The notes under the pieces were generated by a model, which saw nothing but the letters and a program-made list of their open reading frames with translations, was not told the DNA's origin and made no database searches. Shown one piece after another: positions 9,644 through 20,201 of a stretch of DNA of 64,000 bases; the first letter of the stretch is position 1; the number at the start of each line of letters is the position of its first letter. Source of the stretch: Leptospira jelokensis (GTDB lineage Bacteria; Spirochaetota; Leptospiria; Leptospirales; Leptospiraceae); NCBI RefSeq assembly GCF_004769635.1, contig NZ_RQGH01000009.1, positions 191,862-255,861 on the forward strand, in the 5' to 3' direction. The translations under genes were made by a program, and so were the position numbers.

Positions 9644-10591
9644 GTGTTAGAGACAATTTATTTAGCGAACCCCCGAGGATTTTGTGCTGGAGTGAAATAC
9701 GCGATCTCCTATGTGGAGACGGCATTCCAAGAAAACCCAGAGACTCCTCTTTATGTTCGAAAAGAAATCGTTCATAACCAAAGAGTGGTTGAGGAAATGA
9801 AAAAAAAGGGAATCCGTTTCATCAGTGAACTGAATGAAGTTCCAGATGGTGCCACGGTAGTTTTCTCGGCACATGGTGTTTCCCCAGAAGTGGTAAAAGA
9901 AGCCACAGAACGCAAAATGAAAATTGGTGATGCCACCTGCCCTCTCGTCACACGAGTCCATAAAAAAGCGCGTAATATCAAAGACACCCACCAAATCATC
10001 TACATTGGTCACAAAGGCCATGACGAAGCCATTGGAACCATGGGGGAAGCAAATATGCATTTGGTGGAATCACCGGAAGATGTAGAAGCCTTACAAAATA
10101 AAATCACAAACGAAAAACCCCTAACTTACCTAATGCAAACCACACTCTCTGTGGAAGATACAAAAAATATTGTTAAAAAAATCGAAGAGGTATTTCCCTA
10201 TGTGGAACACCCTCAAAAAGATGATATTTGTTATGCGACTACAGAAAGACAAGATGCCGTACAAAAGATGTTAGAATCTGTGGATGCGATGCTTGTGATC
10301 GGAGCAGAAAATTCTTCTAATTCCGTTCGTCTTTGCCAATTGGCTAAAAAAACAAGACCTGCCAGTTTCCAAATCTCAAAAAAAGAAGATGTAGATCCAA
10401 AACACATTACTGATTCCGGAATTAAAATCTTAGGAATCACAGCTGGTGCGTCGAGCCCTCAAGTTCTCGTCGATGAAATTGTGGAAGAAATTCTCAAACA
10501 TTTTCCAAATGCAAAAGTGTCCTTATTTCCAGAAAGCCGTGAAGACAACATGAGTTTCAAACTTCCGAAAGAACTTTTAAAACAGTATTAG
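9644..10591 (+). CDS. ispH: 4-hydroxy-3-methylbut-2-enyl diphosphate reductase
   Basis: The last enzyme of the MEP isoprenoid pathway, an iron-sulfur protein yielding IPP and DMAPP. ANPRGFCAGV carries the first cluster cysteine; the second is in GDATCPLVTRVHKKA and the third in GAENSSNSVRLCQLA or in DDICYATTERQ. The family histidine motifs VHNQRVVEEM and FSAHGVSP are present, as is GITAGASSP near the C-terminus. GTG at 9644 is preferred: AGGCAGG ends nine bases upstream and the protein then has the usual length (315 residues). The open frame extends upstream to 9557 with unrelated sequence. The kinase gene starts one base after its stop, so isoprenoid synthesis and the chemosensory operon may share a transcript. 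Confidence 0.95.
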   Translation: MLETIYLANPRGFCAGVKYAISYVETAFQENPETPLYVRKEIVHNQRVVEEMKKKGIRFISELNEVPDGATVVFSAHGVSPEVVKEATERKMKIGDATCPLVTRVHKKARNIKDTHQIIYIGHKGHDEAIGTMGEANMHLVESPEDVEALQNKITNEKPLTYLMQTTLSVEDTKNIVKKIEEVFPYVEHPQKDDICYATTERQDAVQKMLESVDAMLVIGAENSSNSVRLCQLAKKTRPASFQISKKEDVDPKHITDSGIKILGITAGASSPQVLVDEIVEEILKHFPNAKVSLFPESREDNMSFKLPKELLKQY

Positions 10592-10592
10592 T

Positions 10593-12215
10593 ATGATACA
10601 CGACCCGTTGTCCCTCTTCCAAGCTTCGTTAGAAGGAAATGATTCAGGGACAGCGATTTTATGTATCGATTCGCAAACAAAGACCTATGAGATTTTATTT
10701 CAAAACTCTATTTTCACCAAATTAGCCACTGAGTTTGAAATTCGTTTTTTTCTAAAAAATAAAATTCAATCAAACAACTTTGAAACAGAAATCATCTATA
10801 AAGTTGATGGAAAGATATTAAAAACTTCCTTTGGAACTTTTGAAAATACAAAGGGTGATCCAAAAAAACAATACACAAAGTTTTTTGTTCGAGACATCAC
10901 AATCAAACAAAAACAAGAAGAAGAAATTGCGTGGAGGCTTCGATTTGAATTGGGAGTTGCCTCTTCCATTCAAATCCTCATCCAAAAACCATCCATCCGA
11001 GAAAGTTTACCCCAAGCCCTTTACCAACTCCTCTACTTTACTGAAATGGATTCCATTTTTTTCTTAAAACACATTGGCTCGGATGTTACGGAATCATTTG
11101 ATATTTGGGTCAACGAACGTAAATCAACGGAGTTTCCCCTTTTGTCTTCCAAATTCCAAAATTTGAATTGGAAACAGGAAGGGATTAGTCGTTGGCTTCA
11201 CAAATTAAAAAACGGAAAACTCATTTATTTACAGAAGGAAAAAGCATTACCCAGAGAAAAATGGTACTTTGAAGAATCAAAAGTGGAAACAATGCTTTGG
11301 ATTCCTGTTCACTTTGAGAATCAATTTTTAGGAATCATGGGATTCCAAAAACACACACCCAATTTTGTCATCCACCATGACAACCTACTCATCTTCCAAA
11401 CTGTCAGTCGTTGGATGGGATTGTTTGTGCAAAGGGATAAAGACTTAACCGAACTCAATCGTTACAAATCCAGTTTAGAATCTCTAATCTTAGAACGAAC
11501 GTTAGATCTAAGCCGAACCAAAGAAGAATTGGAACGCGCGTATAAAGCAAAAACGGAATTTTTAGCTCATGTGAGCCATGAATTGCGCACTCCATTGAAT
11601 TCGATCATTGGTTTTTCGAAACTCATCCAACTTCCTGAGGAAGACCTGACGGGAAAGGAATATCTAAATTACATCTATTCTGGTGGAACAAGACTACTAA
11701 AAATGATCAATGAGATCTTACAGTTGATGAGGATCGAATCCGGACAAATTGAACTTAAAATCACAGAGTTCAAACCAGAAGATGTTTGCAGGCAAACTCT
11801 AGAACTAATCCAACCCCAAGCAGATGCCAAACGAATGGAAATTCGATTTTATCCACCCATACAGTCAAACTCCATCTCTTCAGACAGTGGTAAAATCCAA
11901 CAAATCCTTTTGAACTTACTTTCAAATGCCATCAAGTATTCCGTTCACAACTTGATTGAATTCCACTGCGAATGGAATGATTCTAATCTTTTATTCAAGG
12001 TAAAAGATTTTGGCCCAGGAATCCCTGATGGGGACCAAAACCGCATTTTTCATAGTTTTACGAGACTTAATGATGATGGAAAAATTGAAGGAACAGGGCT
12101 TGGACTCTCCATCTCGCAAGGATTGGCAGAGAAACTTGGGGGAACGATTGAACTATCCTCCAAATCTGGAGAAGGTTCCACATTTACGCTCATATTACCT
12201 GAAATTCGAAAATAA
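10593..12215 (+). CDS. sensor histidine kinase (PAS-like, GAF-like, HisKA, HATPase)
   Basis: A 540-residue soluble kinase with no membrane segment. Residues about 1-110 resemble a PAS fold ending in a PAC-like FFVRDITIKQKQEEE; 120-285 look GAF-like; then a coiled coil (about 286-320), HisKA with phosphoacceptor H329 in HVSHELRTPLNS, and HATPase with N-box LLNLLSNAIKYS, G1 DFGPGIP and G2 GTGLGLSIS. It should sense a cytoplasmic signal and phosphorylate a receiver. It begins one base after ispH and precedes the REC-HATPase and CheY-like genes, which are natural partners. The exact ligand is unknown. Confidence 0.88.
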   Translation: MIHDPLSLFQASLEGNDSGTAILCIDSQTKTYEILFQNSIFTKLATEFEIRFFLKNKIQSNNFETEIIYKVDGKILKTSFGTFENTKGDPKKQYTKFFVRDITIKQKQEEEIAWRLRFELGVASSIQILIQKPSIRESLPQALYQLLYFTEMDSIFFLKHIGSDVTESFDIWVNERKSTEFPLLSSKFQNLNWKQEGISRWLHKLKNGKLIYLQKEKALPREKWYFEESKVETMLWIPVHFENQFLGIMGFQKHTPNFVIHHDNLLIFQTVSRWMGLFVQRDKDLTELNRYKSSLESLILERTLDLSRTKEELERAYKAKTEFLAHVSHELRTPLNSIIGFSKLIQLPEEDLTGKEYLNYIYSGGTRLLKMINEILQLMRIESGQIELKITEFKPEDVCRQTLELIQPQADAKRMEIRFYPPIQSNSISSDSGKIQQILLNLLSNAIKYSVHNLIEFHCEWNDSNLLFKVKDFGPGIPDGDQNRIFHSFTRLNDDGKIEGTGLGLSISQGLAEKLGGTIELSSKSGEGSTFTLILPEIRK

Positions 12216-12263
12216 AGGTATTGAACCATATAGAAATAGGGATTATGATTTCCGATATTCTAT

Positions 12264-13544
12264 ATGGTGGAACCAACAAATCCCAATCAAACACTTTCCC
12301 CTAAGGTAGACCTGAGCCGTAGGCCTAAAGAACCAATTCTTATCATTGAGGATAAACGGGAAAACCAAGTTCTATTAGAAGGAATTTGCAAACGAATTGG
12401 GGTTCCGTCGGAAGTTGCGGAGAATGGAGACATCGCCTTAAAAATGGCGAAACAAAAACAGTACAGTCTTTATTTGGTAGACCTAATGATGCCAGTCATA
12501 GACGGCAAAACCTTCATCGCCGAACAGAGTCAGGTGGAACCGAATGCAGTGTTTATTGTCCAAACTGCCATCGACCAAACAGAAGAAATCATTGAGATCA
12601 TGAAATTGGGAGTGTATGATTATTTAATCAAACCTCTGCACGTAGAAATTGTGGCCGATCGTTTGGAAAAGGCTTTAGAATACGTCTACTTAAAAAGAAT
12701 GGAAGCCCTTCTCATCGACGAAGAAGCAAAGGAACTCAAAAGCCAGTTGGAATGGCTGAATTACAAAGAGTCACATAGAAAAACCACTGAAGTCAATGCA
12801 GAACTCAACTCGATATTAAACTTAAAAACGACAATGATGCAAGGATCTGGCCTTGGTGCAATGACAACTCTGATTGATACAATCGATAAAATCAAAAAAG
12901 AAGAAAATGGAAATTATCTCATCCAAAAAGAGTATTGGGAATTACTCACCGAAAACCAAGACCACAACAAAACCATGTTAAAAGGTCTTGATTTAGCGGT
13001 CGATGTCATTCAATCCAAATTTGTTTTACAAAAAGTATCAAGTAACCAATTATTATCCCTCTTACCAGAAATTGCAAAAGACTTTCAAACTGAAATGGAA
13101 GCAAAACAAATCAAAGTGAACCTACCAGTTGTAAAACAAACCGTTAGTTTAGAGCTTGAATTAGAATCGATAAAAACTGTGGTTCATGAAATTTTTACAA
13201 ATGGTTTGAAATATTCAAAAACAAATTCTAATTTTGATATCTTTGTAACCTTTGTAGATGGTTACTTTTGTTTGTCCGCTAAAAATAATTTGATTGAAGA
13301 TGAGTATGCAAAACAACTTTTGCATTCAGAAAAAAAATTAGTAGAACCATTTTACCGCATCCACCCTCCTGTTGAGAGTTTCCACCATAAAGAAAAATTT
13401 AGCTTAGGTCTTGGACTCACCATGGTAGACTTTATCTTACAAAAACACAATGGAATGTTTTTTATCAGAAATGCAATTGATCACACCACGGAAACAAAAG
13501 CAAACTGTGTGATTGCAGAAATTTTTCTCCCAATTCAAACATAA
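12264..13544 (+). CDS. response-regulator protein with N-terminal REC and C-terminal HATPase-like domain
   Basis: Residues about 22-145 form a receiver domain with acidic residues IIED near 27-30, phosphoacceptor D73 in YLVDLMMP and the lysine in YLIKPLH. A helical linker follows (145-260). The C-terminal part resembles a GHKL ATPase: VVHEIFTNGLKYS as N-box and FSLGLGLTMVDFIL as G2 box; the G1 DxGxG motif is not clear (SAKNNL instead). No HisKA-type H-box was found. This order, receiver first and ATPase last without a standard phosphoacceptor histidine, is unusual. It could be a REC-controlled kinase for CheA-pathway proteins or a STAS-directed kinase. ATG at 12264 has no strong ribosome-binding site. 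Confidence 0.8.
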   Translation: MVEPTNPNQTLSPKVDLSRRPKEPILIIEDKRENQVLLEGICKRIGVPSEVAENGDIALKMAKQKQYSLYLVDLMMPVIDGKTFIAEQSQVEPNAVFIVQTAIDQTEEIIEIMKLGVYDYLIKPLHVEIVADRLEKALEYVYLKRMEALLIDEEAKELKSQLEWLNYKESHRKTTEVNAELNSILNLKTTMMQGSGLGAMTTLIDTIDKIKKEENGNYLIQKEYWELLTENQDHNKTMLKGLDLAVDVIQSKFVLQKVSSNQLLSLLPEIAKDFQTEMEAKQIKVNLPVVKQTVSLELELESIKTVVHEIFTNGLKYSKTNSNFDIFVTFVDGYFCLSAKNNLIEDEYAKQLLHSEKKLVEPFYRIHPPVESFHHKEKFSLGLGLTMVDFILQKHNGMFFIRNAIDHTTETKANCVIAEIFLPIQT

Positions 13545-13556
13545 AAAGGAAACAAA

Positions 13557-13922
13557 ATGAATAGAAAAATCTTAATAATCGATGATTCAGCTGTATTTCG
13601 AAAGATTATCTCTGTCCATCTTAAGAATGCCAACTTTGATCTGATTGAAGCTGGCGATGGTTTAGAAGGATTAAAACAATTAGAAGTAAGTCCAGTGGAT
13701 CTCATCGTTTCGGATATGAACATGCCGAATATGGATGGAATTAGTTTTATCAAAAAAGTAAAAGAGAATGCCAAATTCAAATTCACTCCCATCATCATGT
13801 TGACTACGGAATCACAACCTGAGAAAAAACAACAAGGAATGGATGCTGGTGCCAAGGCATGGCTCACCAAACCATTTTCTCCAGAAGAACTACTGGATAC
13901 CATCACGAAGTTATTACCATAA
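13557..13922 (+). CDS. CheY-like single-domain response regulator
   Basis: 121 residues forming one receiver domain: IIDDSAVFRK at 7-16 (acidic pocket), D53 in IVSDMNMPNMDG, T/S switch residue in IMLTTES, and the conserved lysine in AWLTKPFSPEEL. There is no output domain. AAAAGGAAAC stands before the ATG. It is a likely target of CheA or of the kinase two genes upstream, acting on the flagellar motor or as a phosphate relay. It could be named cheY by context, but Leptospira has many CheY-like proteins, so no symbol is given. Confidence 0.92.
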   Translation: MNRKILIIDDSAVFRKIISVHLKNANFDLIEAGDGLEGLKQLEVSPVDLIVSDMNMPNMDGISFIKKVKENAKFKFTPIIMLTTESQPEKKQQGMDAGAKAWLTKPFSPEELLDTITKLLP

Positions 13923-13925
13923 ACA

Positions 13926-14297
13926 ATGGAACCAAACCAATCCATTCAAAACACAAATGCGGAAGTAATCATTGTTTGGTCAGGTTATCTTACCGTTCCA
14001 TTTATCAAAGAATGGTATGAACAATCGAAACATTGGGAAAACGTAAATGGCAAAAAAATAAAACTCAATTTGAATGGAATTGAAAGGATCGACTCTGCAG
14101 GGATCCAACTTCTCATTTACTTAAAAACACAAACTTTAAAAAAACACCAAAGTTTGGAACTAACCAATCATTCCTTGGCAGTGCTCAAAAGTTTTGACTT
14201 ACTTGGGCTTGTCTCATTTTTCGGAGACCGTATCAAAGTAAAAAAAGAACACTCTCATGAAGTTGAGTTTCGGTATGGAACAAGGAAAGTTTCGTAA
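13926..14297 (+). CDS. STAS-domain protein in a chemosensory operon
   Basis: A 123-residue protein with a STAS fold signature: LNLNGIERIDSAGIQLLIYLK (split by a gap here) around residues 47-66, in which DSAG is the usual phosphorylatable-serine site of SpoIIAA-like proteins, followed by LAVLKSFDLLGL. It starts three bases after the CheY-like gene, and its stop overlaps the cheA start (TAATG). STAS proteins occur in some che operons, where they can tune CheA or act as a phosphate sink. Its kinase might be the REC-HATPase protein nearby; that is inference. Confidence 0.85.
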   Translation: MEPNQSIQNTNAEVIIVWSGYLTVPFIKEWYEQSKHWENVNGKKIKLNLNGIERIDSAGIQLLIYLKTQTLKKHQSLELTNHSLAVLKSFDLLGLVSFFGDRIKVKKEHSHEVEFRYGTRKVS

Positions 14298-16489
14298 TGG
14301 ATTTAACGGAAGTCATAGATGCCTACCTCGTTGAATCTGAGGAACTTTTACGAGACATGGAAACGATCCTACTCCGGACAGAGTCTTCTCTTCCTTCGGA
14401 CGAAGATCTAAATGCCATCTTTCGAGCCGTACATACCATCAAAGGAACAGCCGGTATGTTTGGCTTCGAATCGACTGTATCTTTTACCCATGTTGTGGAA
14501 AATCTATTAGACGAATTACGTTCCCATGCCATCGATTTCCAGCCTATCTTCACCGAACTTTTGTTAAAAGCAAAAGACCATTTGAATTTTTTAGTTTCCG
14601 AAGAAACAAAAGGAAAAATCCCTTCGGACAAAATTGTTTTTGGACAAACAATCCTCGATGCAATGAAACCTTTTTTGCAACCAAGTGGAGATGAAAAAAA
14701 GGAAACCCTCATTGGCAAAGGGGATATACAAAACCAAGGGTTCACAGGTTCAAGCCAAATGGAAACACGGGAAAACAAAATTGGTTTTCCCAATTACTTA
14801 ATCTCCTTTCGGCCCAATCTCAATGTTTTTTCCCACGGACTTGATCCTATTTCCTTCATTGGATACTTAAAAAAAATAGGAACCATCATTTCCTTAAAGA
14901 CCATCGATCAATTTTTGCCCGACGGACATGAATTTAATCCGGAAAATTGTTATTTAGGATTTGAAATCCAATTCCAATCAGATAAGGATTTGGAAACTGT
15001 TAGTAAGGTATTTAATTTTATTGAGAATGATAGTTTTTTGCATATCTACCCACCTGGTTTTCTAACAACAGACCTTGTTGATTTGGCAAACCAACTTCCG
15101 GAAGAAGAAATTTATTTAGGAAATGTGTGGAAGGAAATCCAAGTATTAGATGAAAAAGGATTTTTAGATTATTTAGAAGAAATCAAATCCAGAAAAACGG
15201 GTTTCCAAGTACAATCGACAAGTTCAATCACTTCCACAACTGCCACAGAAAGGTTCACTGAAACAACAGGCAGTGAACAGAACAGTTTTGATGCAAACAA
15301 AGAAAATACAAAATCTATTACCATCAAAGTGGATTCCAAACGCATTGACAACCTCATCAATCGTGTTGGGGAATTAGTTGTCTCATGTGCAAATATGAAC
15401 CAACTCATCGGTGAAACGGAAGATTCGAATTTACAAGAATCATCCTTACTCGTGATGAGGCTTCTCAATGAAGTAAGAGAAATATCTTTAAAATTGCGAA
15501 TGGTTCCAATTGGAGATAGCTTCCAAAAGTATACGAGGATTGTCCGTGACCTAAGCAAAGAATTGGAAAAGGACATTCGCCTCGTTACCGAAGGAAATGA
15601 AACTGAACTGGATCGAAACATTGTAGAAAAATTAAGTGATCCCCTCACCCATTTGGTTAGGAATGCATGTGACCATGGATTGGAAACAGCGGAAGTTCGT
15701 ATGCAAAATGGCAAACCCAAACAAGGTACCATCAAACTGAATGCCTATCACGAGGCTGGTAGCGTTGTGATCGAAGTTTCAGATGATGGGAATGGAATTT
15801 CCAAAGAGAAGGTTTGGCAAAAAGGAATTGAAAAAGGTTTAGTGTCAGGACCAATACCAGACTCAGACGAAGAGGTCTACAAACTCCTTTTCCAACCAGG
15901 ATTTTCTACGGCTCAAAAAATCACAAATGTTTCGGGCAGAGGTGTTGGGTTAGATGTGGTCTACAAAAACATTGAAGCCTTACGTGGAACGATCACGGTT
16001 AAATCAAATCCAAACCACGGGAGTCGATTTATTTTGAGATTACCTTTGACTCTCGCGATCATTGAAGGATTCCTCGTAGCTGTTGGAAAAAGCCATTTCA
16101 TCATCCCTATGGAAATGGTCCTGGAATGTTTGCATTTCTCTGAGGAAGAAAAAGAAAACCAAAACCAATTTTTTGCACTCCGAGGGAATTTGATTCCATT
16201 CCTTCGGTTAAAGGACTATTATCCTTGTGAAACGAATTCGGAAGGAATAAGAGAAAATATTGTGATCGTACGCAATGGAGAAAAAAAAGCAGGAATCGTT
16301 GTGGAAAGGTTGTTAGGTGAGTACCAAACCGTGATCAAACCCATGGGTTCTGTCTTCCGACATGTAAAAGGTGTCAGTGGATCGAGTATCCTCGGTGACG
16401 GGAATGTTGCCCTCATCATAGATGTTCCCTCATTGTTTGAGAGAACCATCAGTATTGAAAATCAGAAATTAGTAAGTCGTAGAGGTTGA
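14297..16489 (+). CDS. cheA: chemotaxis histidine kinase CheA
   Basis: A 730-residue CheA. P1 (Hpt) occupies about 1-110 with H46 in [15 protein letters not shown]; a divergent P2-like region spans about 160-290; the P3 dimerisation helices contain [18 protein letters not shown]4 ATPase has [22 protein letters not shown] and [10 protein letters not shown]5 (CheW-like) covers the last 150 residues. All catalytic motifs look intact. It receives signals from the MCP and CheW encoded just downstream and should phosphorylate CheY-like proteins and CheB. The gene overlaps the STAS stop by one base. Confidence 0.96.
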   Translation: MDLTEVIDAYLVESEELLRDMETILLRTESSLPSDEDLNAIFRAVHTIKGTAGMFGFESTVSFTHVVENLLDELRSHAIDFQPIFTELLLKAKDHLNFLVSEETKGKIPSDKIVFGQTILDAMKPFLQPSGDEKKETLIGKGDIQNQGFTGSSQMETRENKIGFPNYLISFRPNLNVFSHGLDPISFIGYLKKIGTIISLKTIDQFLPDGHEFNPENCYLGFEIQFQSDKDLETVSKVFNFIENDSFLHIYPPGFLTTDLVDLANQLPEEEIYLGNVWKEIQVLDEKGFLDYLEEIKSRKTGFQVQSTSSITSTTATERFTETTGSEQNSFDANKENTKSITIKVDSKRIDNLINRVGELVVSCANMNQLIGETEDSNLQESSLLVMRLLNEVREISLKLRMVPIGDSFQKYTRIVRDLSKELEKDIRLVTEGNETELDRNIVEKLSDPLTHLVRNACDHGLETAEVRMQNGKPKQGTIKLNAYHEAGSVVIEVSDDGNGISKEKVWQKGIEKGLVSGPIPDSDEEVYKLLFQPGFSTAQKITNVSGRGVGLDVVYKNIEALRGTITVKSNPNHGSRFILRLPLTLAIIEGFLVAVGKSHFIIPMEMVLECLHFSEEEKENQNQFFALRGNLIPFLRLKDYYPCETNSEGIRENIVIVRNGEKKAGIVVERLLGEYQTVIKPMGSVFRHVKGVSGSSILGDGNVALIIDVPSLFERTISIENQKLVSRRG

Positions 16490-16490
16490 T

Positions 16491-19217
16491 ATGAAGTCAG
16501 TGAATACAAACACAAAACTAGTCGGGTATTTTTTCATCGGATTTTTGTTCACGGTCTGGGTAAGTGTTTACAGTGCAGGGCTGTTCTCCACAAAGGAGAC
16601 ACTACCTTTAAACGTTGAAGAAAGGACAAAGAAACTCGATTCCCTTTCTCACCTGTTAAAATCGAGTATGTCCATCCAAGAATCGATAACAACCATCACC
16701 CATTCCAATGGAGCCGATGATACCTTAATCGCGAAAACAAAGTATGATATTGATAAACTGAACCAATCCTTTGAGCAGGTTTCCAAAATATTTACAAAAG
16801 AAACCGAAATCTCAAAATTCCATGTTGTTGCAAAAGAGAAGGATGGTTATCTAAATTCCGTTTCCAACCAAATCAATTCAATTGAATCCCTAAAAAACAA
16901 AAAACAACAAGTATCCCTGAATCCGGAAATTTCGACACAATGGAAAAATTATTCCAGTCATTTGGAGGACTTCCAAAAATTAGTTTTTATCAACAGTTTG
17001 CAGGAGATCGAAACCAAACTCGGCGAAAAACCAGAGGATTCTACCACCATCTATATTGGAAGTGGAATATTTTTACTGGTTTCGTTTGCATTCCTGCTGT
17101 TTCTCATCAAACAAATCAGCAAACCCTTAAAAGAAGCGATCCAAATCCGAACTGCCCTTGATAGTGTTTCTACAAATGTTATGATTTCAGATTTAAATTT
17201 AGATGTTGTTTATATGAATAAATCCATTCATAAGATGTTTTCGAATTCTGAATCAGACATCCAAAAACAAATCAGGAACTTTTCTTTAAAAAATTTAATG
17301 GGTAGTAATATCGATTCCTACCACAAAGATCCAAGCCACCAAAGGAAATTACTTGGAACCTTTACCTCTGAACACAAAACAAGTATCATCATCGGGAATC
17401 GAGAATTCAACTTGATCGCCAATCCAATTTTAACTGATAAAGGGGAACGATTGGGAAGTGTTGTTGAATGGGCTGATGTAACAGAAAGTAATGCGCAAGC
17501 AAGAGCTGTTGACAGATCGCAAGCCATGATTGAATTTAAGATGGATGGAACCATTCTCACTGCAAACGAAAACTTTTTAACTCTTATGGGTTATAGTTTG
17601 GCAGAGATCAAGGGACAACACCACCGTATGTTTGTGGAATCAAAAGAAGCAAATTCGGAAGAGTATCGCCAATTTTGGGTAAGTTTAAATCGAGGAGAAT
17701 TCCAAACGGCCGAATACAAACGAATTGGAAAAAATGGAAAGGAAGTTTGGTTACAAGCAACCTACACACCAATCCTTGATGCCAATGGTGTTCCGATAAA
17801 GGTGATGAAATTTGCAACGGATATTACTGAAAATAAAAAACAAATTAGAGAGTTTGTTGGCCAAATCGAAGCCATCAACAAAGCCCAGGCAACCATTGAG
17901 TTCCATTTAGATGGAACCATCATTTCCGCAAATGATATCTTTTTATCTACTATGGGTTATTCCCTATCTGAAATCGAAGGGAAACACCATCGTATGTTTG
18001 TGGAACCAAATTATGTGAATTCAGAAGAATACAAACAATTCTGGACATCGCTTGGTCGTGGCGAATTCCAAACGGCCGAATACAAACGAATTGGAAAAGG
18101 TGGAAAGGAGGTTTGGTTACAAGCCACGTATAACCCAATCCTTGATTTGAACGGAAAACCGTACAAAGTGATTAAGTTTGCATCCGACATCACTGAACAA
18201 AAAAAATTAGCCATTGAAACTTCTCGTATCGTGGATGATTTAGTGATAGGACTTGCAGCTCTTGAAAAAGGAGATTTGACCCAACTCATTACAAACCATT
18301 ATGAGGGAGGGTTTGCTAGGCTTCGTGATTCCTTCAATAATACTTCTAAAAAATTAATAGAAATCATCAATGAAGTGAGAACCAATACAGATGCGCTTGT
18401 AAATGCTTCCGACGAAGTTGCATCCACTGCCAGTACACTTTCCCAAGGGGCAAGTGAACAAGCTGCTTCTGTAGAAGAAACATCGGCATCCCTAGAAGAA
18501 ATGGGTGCATCCATTGACCAAAATGCTGAAAATGCAAAACAAACCGATACCATTGCGACAAAATCGGCTAAAGATGCAAAACAAGGTGGTGAGGCTGTGA
18601 AAAACACAGTCAAAGCAATGAAAGAAATTGCAGATAAAATTTCTATCATTGAAGACATTGCCTACCAGACAAACTTACTCGCGTTAAATGCCGCAATTGA
18701 AGCAGCACGAGCAGGTGAACATGGAAAAGGTTTTGCAGTAGTGGCATCAGAAGTGCGTAAACTTGCGGAACGGTCGCAAAAATCTGCAAACGAAATTGGA
18801 ACCCTCGCTGGAAGTTCCGTTCAGATTGCAGAATCTGCCGGCAAACTCATTGAAGAAATTGTCCCTGCGATCAATAAAACTGCGGACCTTGTGCAAGAAA
18901 TCACAGCCGCAAGCCAAGAACAATCTTCTGGAGTGAATGAGGTGAATAAGGCCATGGGACAACTTGACCAAGTATCCCAACAATCAGCAAGTGCCTCTGA
19001 AGAACTAGCAGCCATTGCGGAAGAATTACAGGCACAAGCAGAACGATTGCTCTCATCCATCAGTTTTTTCAAACTTGGAAAAATGGCGAGTGTGACACAA
19101 AATGCAGACCCAAAGGCTTTAAAACACCCAACACAGAAAAGCCCATCTCCGAAAAAGGAAATGGTGAACAAAAAAGCTGATGACTTGGATGATCATGGTA
19201 AGTTCCAAAAATATTGA
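16491..19217 (+). CDS. methyl-accepting chemotaxis protein with PAS domains
   Basis: A 908-residue transducer. TM1 is at about 11-33 and TM2 at about 185-207, with a helical periplasmic segment between them. Three PAS-type units follow: about 220-330, 340-455 and 460-570. The second and third are near copies (both with GYSLx[31 protein letters not shown]). A HAMP-like stretch ([11 protein letters not shown]) and the signalling hairpin ([20 protein letters not shown]) complete it. It probably senses an intracellular redox or small-molecule cue through PAS as well as a periplasmic input. It is the only receptor in this operon. The PAS pair is of the type that often binds haem or FAD, but the cofactor cannot be read here. 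Confidence 0.93.
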   Translation: MKSVNTNTKLVGYFFIGFLFTVWVSVYSAGLFSTKETLPLNVEERTKKLDSLSHLLKSSMSIQESITTITHSNGADDTLIAKTKYDIDKLNQSFEQVSKIFTKETEISKFHVVAKEKDGYLNSVSNQINSIESLKNKKQQVSLNPEISTQWKNYSSHLEDFQKLVFINSLQEIETKLGEKPEDSTTIYIGSGIFLLVSFAFLLFLIKQISKPLKEAIQIRTALDSVSTNVMISDLNLDVVYMNKSIHKMFSNSESDIQKQIRNFSLKNLMGSNIDSYHKDPSHQRKLLGTFTSEHKTSIIIGNREFNLIANPILTDKGERLGSVVEWADVTESNAQARAVDRSQAMIEFKMDGTILTANENFLTLMGYSLAEIKGQHHRMFVESKEANSEEYRQFWVSLNRGEFQTAEYKRIGKNGKEVWLQATYTPILDANGVPIKVMKFATDITENKKQIREFVGQIEAINKAQATIEFHLDGTIISANDIFLSTMGYSLSEIEGKHHRMFVEPNYVNSEEYKQFWTSLGRGEFQTAEYKRIGKGGKEVWLQATYNPILDLNGKPYKVIKFASDITEQKKLAIETSRIVDDLVIGLAALEKGDLTQLITNHYEGGFARLRDSFNNTSKKLIEIINEVRTNTDALVNASDEVASTASTLSQGASEQAASVEETSASLEEMGASIDQNAENAKQTDTIATKSAKDAKQGGEAVKNTVKAMKEIADKISIIEDIAYQTNLLALNAAIEAARAGEHGKGFAVVASEVRKLAERSQKSANEIGTLAGSSVQIAESAGKLIEEIVPAINKTADLVQEITAASQEQSSGVNEVNKAMGQLDQVSQQSASASEELAAIAEELQAQAERLLSSISFFKLGKMASVTQNADPKALKHPTQKSPSPKKEMVNKKADDLDDHGKFQKY
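17506..18200 (+). repeat. tandem duplication of a PAS-coding segment inside the MCP gene
   Basis: Two adjacent PAS-coding units align along their length. A 36-base tract beginning GAATTCCAAACGGCC is identical at 17697-17732 and 18063-18098, and flanking bases are very similar. This points to a recent duplication or gene conversion within the gene. Confidence 0.85.
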
Positions 19218-19228
19218 GGGGATAAGTG

Positions 19229-19708
19229 ATGCAAGAGATCCAATACTTAACCTTCCTACTCTCCAATGAATTGTTTGGACTAGGGATTTTGTACATCAAA
19301 GAAATCATTGAGTTTGAATCAGTTACTCATGTTCCCATGATGCCAGAGTACATCCCTGGGGTCATCAATTTGCGTGGCAATGTAGTACCCGTGATTGACT
19401 TAAACACTAGGTTTTACAAAAAGAAAACAGAAACGAATCGAAAAACTTGCATCATCATTACAGAAATCAAGTTAGAGAAGGAGAACATTGATGTAGGTTT
19501 ACTTGTTGATGCCGTTAACGAAGTTGTTGATATTCCTGAAACCCAAATTGAGGAAGCACCAAGTTTTGGTTCAAAAATTCGTTTGGACTTTATCCAAGGC
19601 ATTGGTAAGTTAGAAAACCAATTTGTAATCATTTTAAAAATCAATCAAATTTTGGATTTAAGCGAAATTCAAAACATTCATGAAACTTCATCTCAGATAA
19701 GTGAGTGA
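19229..19708 (+). CDS. cheW: chemotaxis coupling protein CheW
   Basis: A CheW of about 159 residues: FLLSNELFGLGILYIKEIIEF at the start (first ten residues shown are the typical strand), VPMMPEYIPGVINLRGNVVPVIDL (family signature GVINLRG) near 38-62, and GLLVDAVNEVVDI near 90-102. It links the MCP to CheA. GTG at 19226 and ATG at 19229 are both possible; ATG is chosen because GAGGGG lies at the better spacing of about seven bases. It follows the MCP by about ten bases. Confidence 0.95.
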   Translation: MQEIQYLTFLLSNELFGLGILYIKEIIEFESVTHVPMMPEYIPGVINLRGNVVPVIDLNTRFYKKKTETNRKTCIIITEIKLEKENIDVGLLVDAVNEVVDIPETQIEEAPSFGSKIRLDFIQGIGKLENQFVIILKINQILDLSEIQNIHETSSQISE

Positions 19709-19709
19709 T

Positions 19710-20198
19710 ATGGAACCTCCCTATGAAGTGATTGATACCTACCTCAAACCAGGTGAGATCTTTTTTGGAGACCACCACCACCGAGTGAGAACACTTCTTG
19801 GATCCTGTGTATCCATCGTTTTATGGCATCCGAAATACCATCTTGGAGGAATGTGCCACTACCTACTCCCACATCCTTCTGATATTAAATTAGAAAAAAC
19901 GTATAAATATGGGGAAGATGCCTTCGAATACTTCCTCAAAGAAATCAAAAAAGCGCATACCAAAGCAGAGGATTACCTCGCAAAAATATTTGGAGGGTCC
20001 AACATGTTTCTAAACGAGGAAAGAGAAATTCTTAGAAATAATGCAACAAGTCTTATTGGCACACGGAATGCGGAATTTGCAAAAAAGATATTATCATCGA
20101 ATAAAATCAAAATCATTTCAGAAGACTTGGGTGGTAACCAATCAAGAAAAATTTATTTTTCCGTTTGGGACGGAGAAGTTTGGGTAGAGAAAAAGTAA
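19710..20198 (+). CDS. cheD: chemoreceptor glutamine deamidase CheD
   Basis: CheD deamidates glutamines on MCPs and can bind CheC-type phosphatases. LLGSCVSIVLW contains the catalytic cysteine and GGMCHYLLPHP the catalytic histidine; KIFGGSNMF and IGTRNAEF are also family-typical. ATG at 19710 starts one base after the cheW stop; a GTG at 19701 overlapping cheW by eight bases is an alternative that adds three residues. No CheC or CheX is in the window. Confidence 0.94.
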   Translation: MEPPYEVIDTYLKPGEIFFGDHHHRVRTLLGSCVSIVLWHPKYHLGGMCHYLLPHPSDIKLEKTYKYGEDAFEYFLKEIKKAHTKAEDYLAKIFGGSNMFLNEEREILRNNATSLIGTRNAEFAKKILSSNKIKIISEDLGGNQSRKIYFSVWDGEVWVEKK

Positions 20199-20201
20199 TC
20201 C

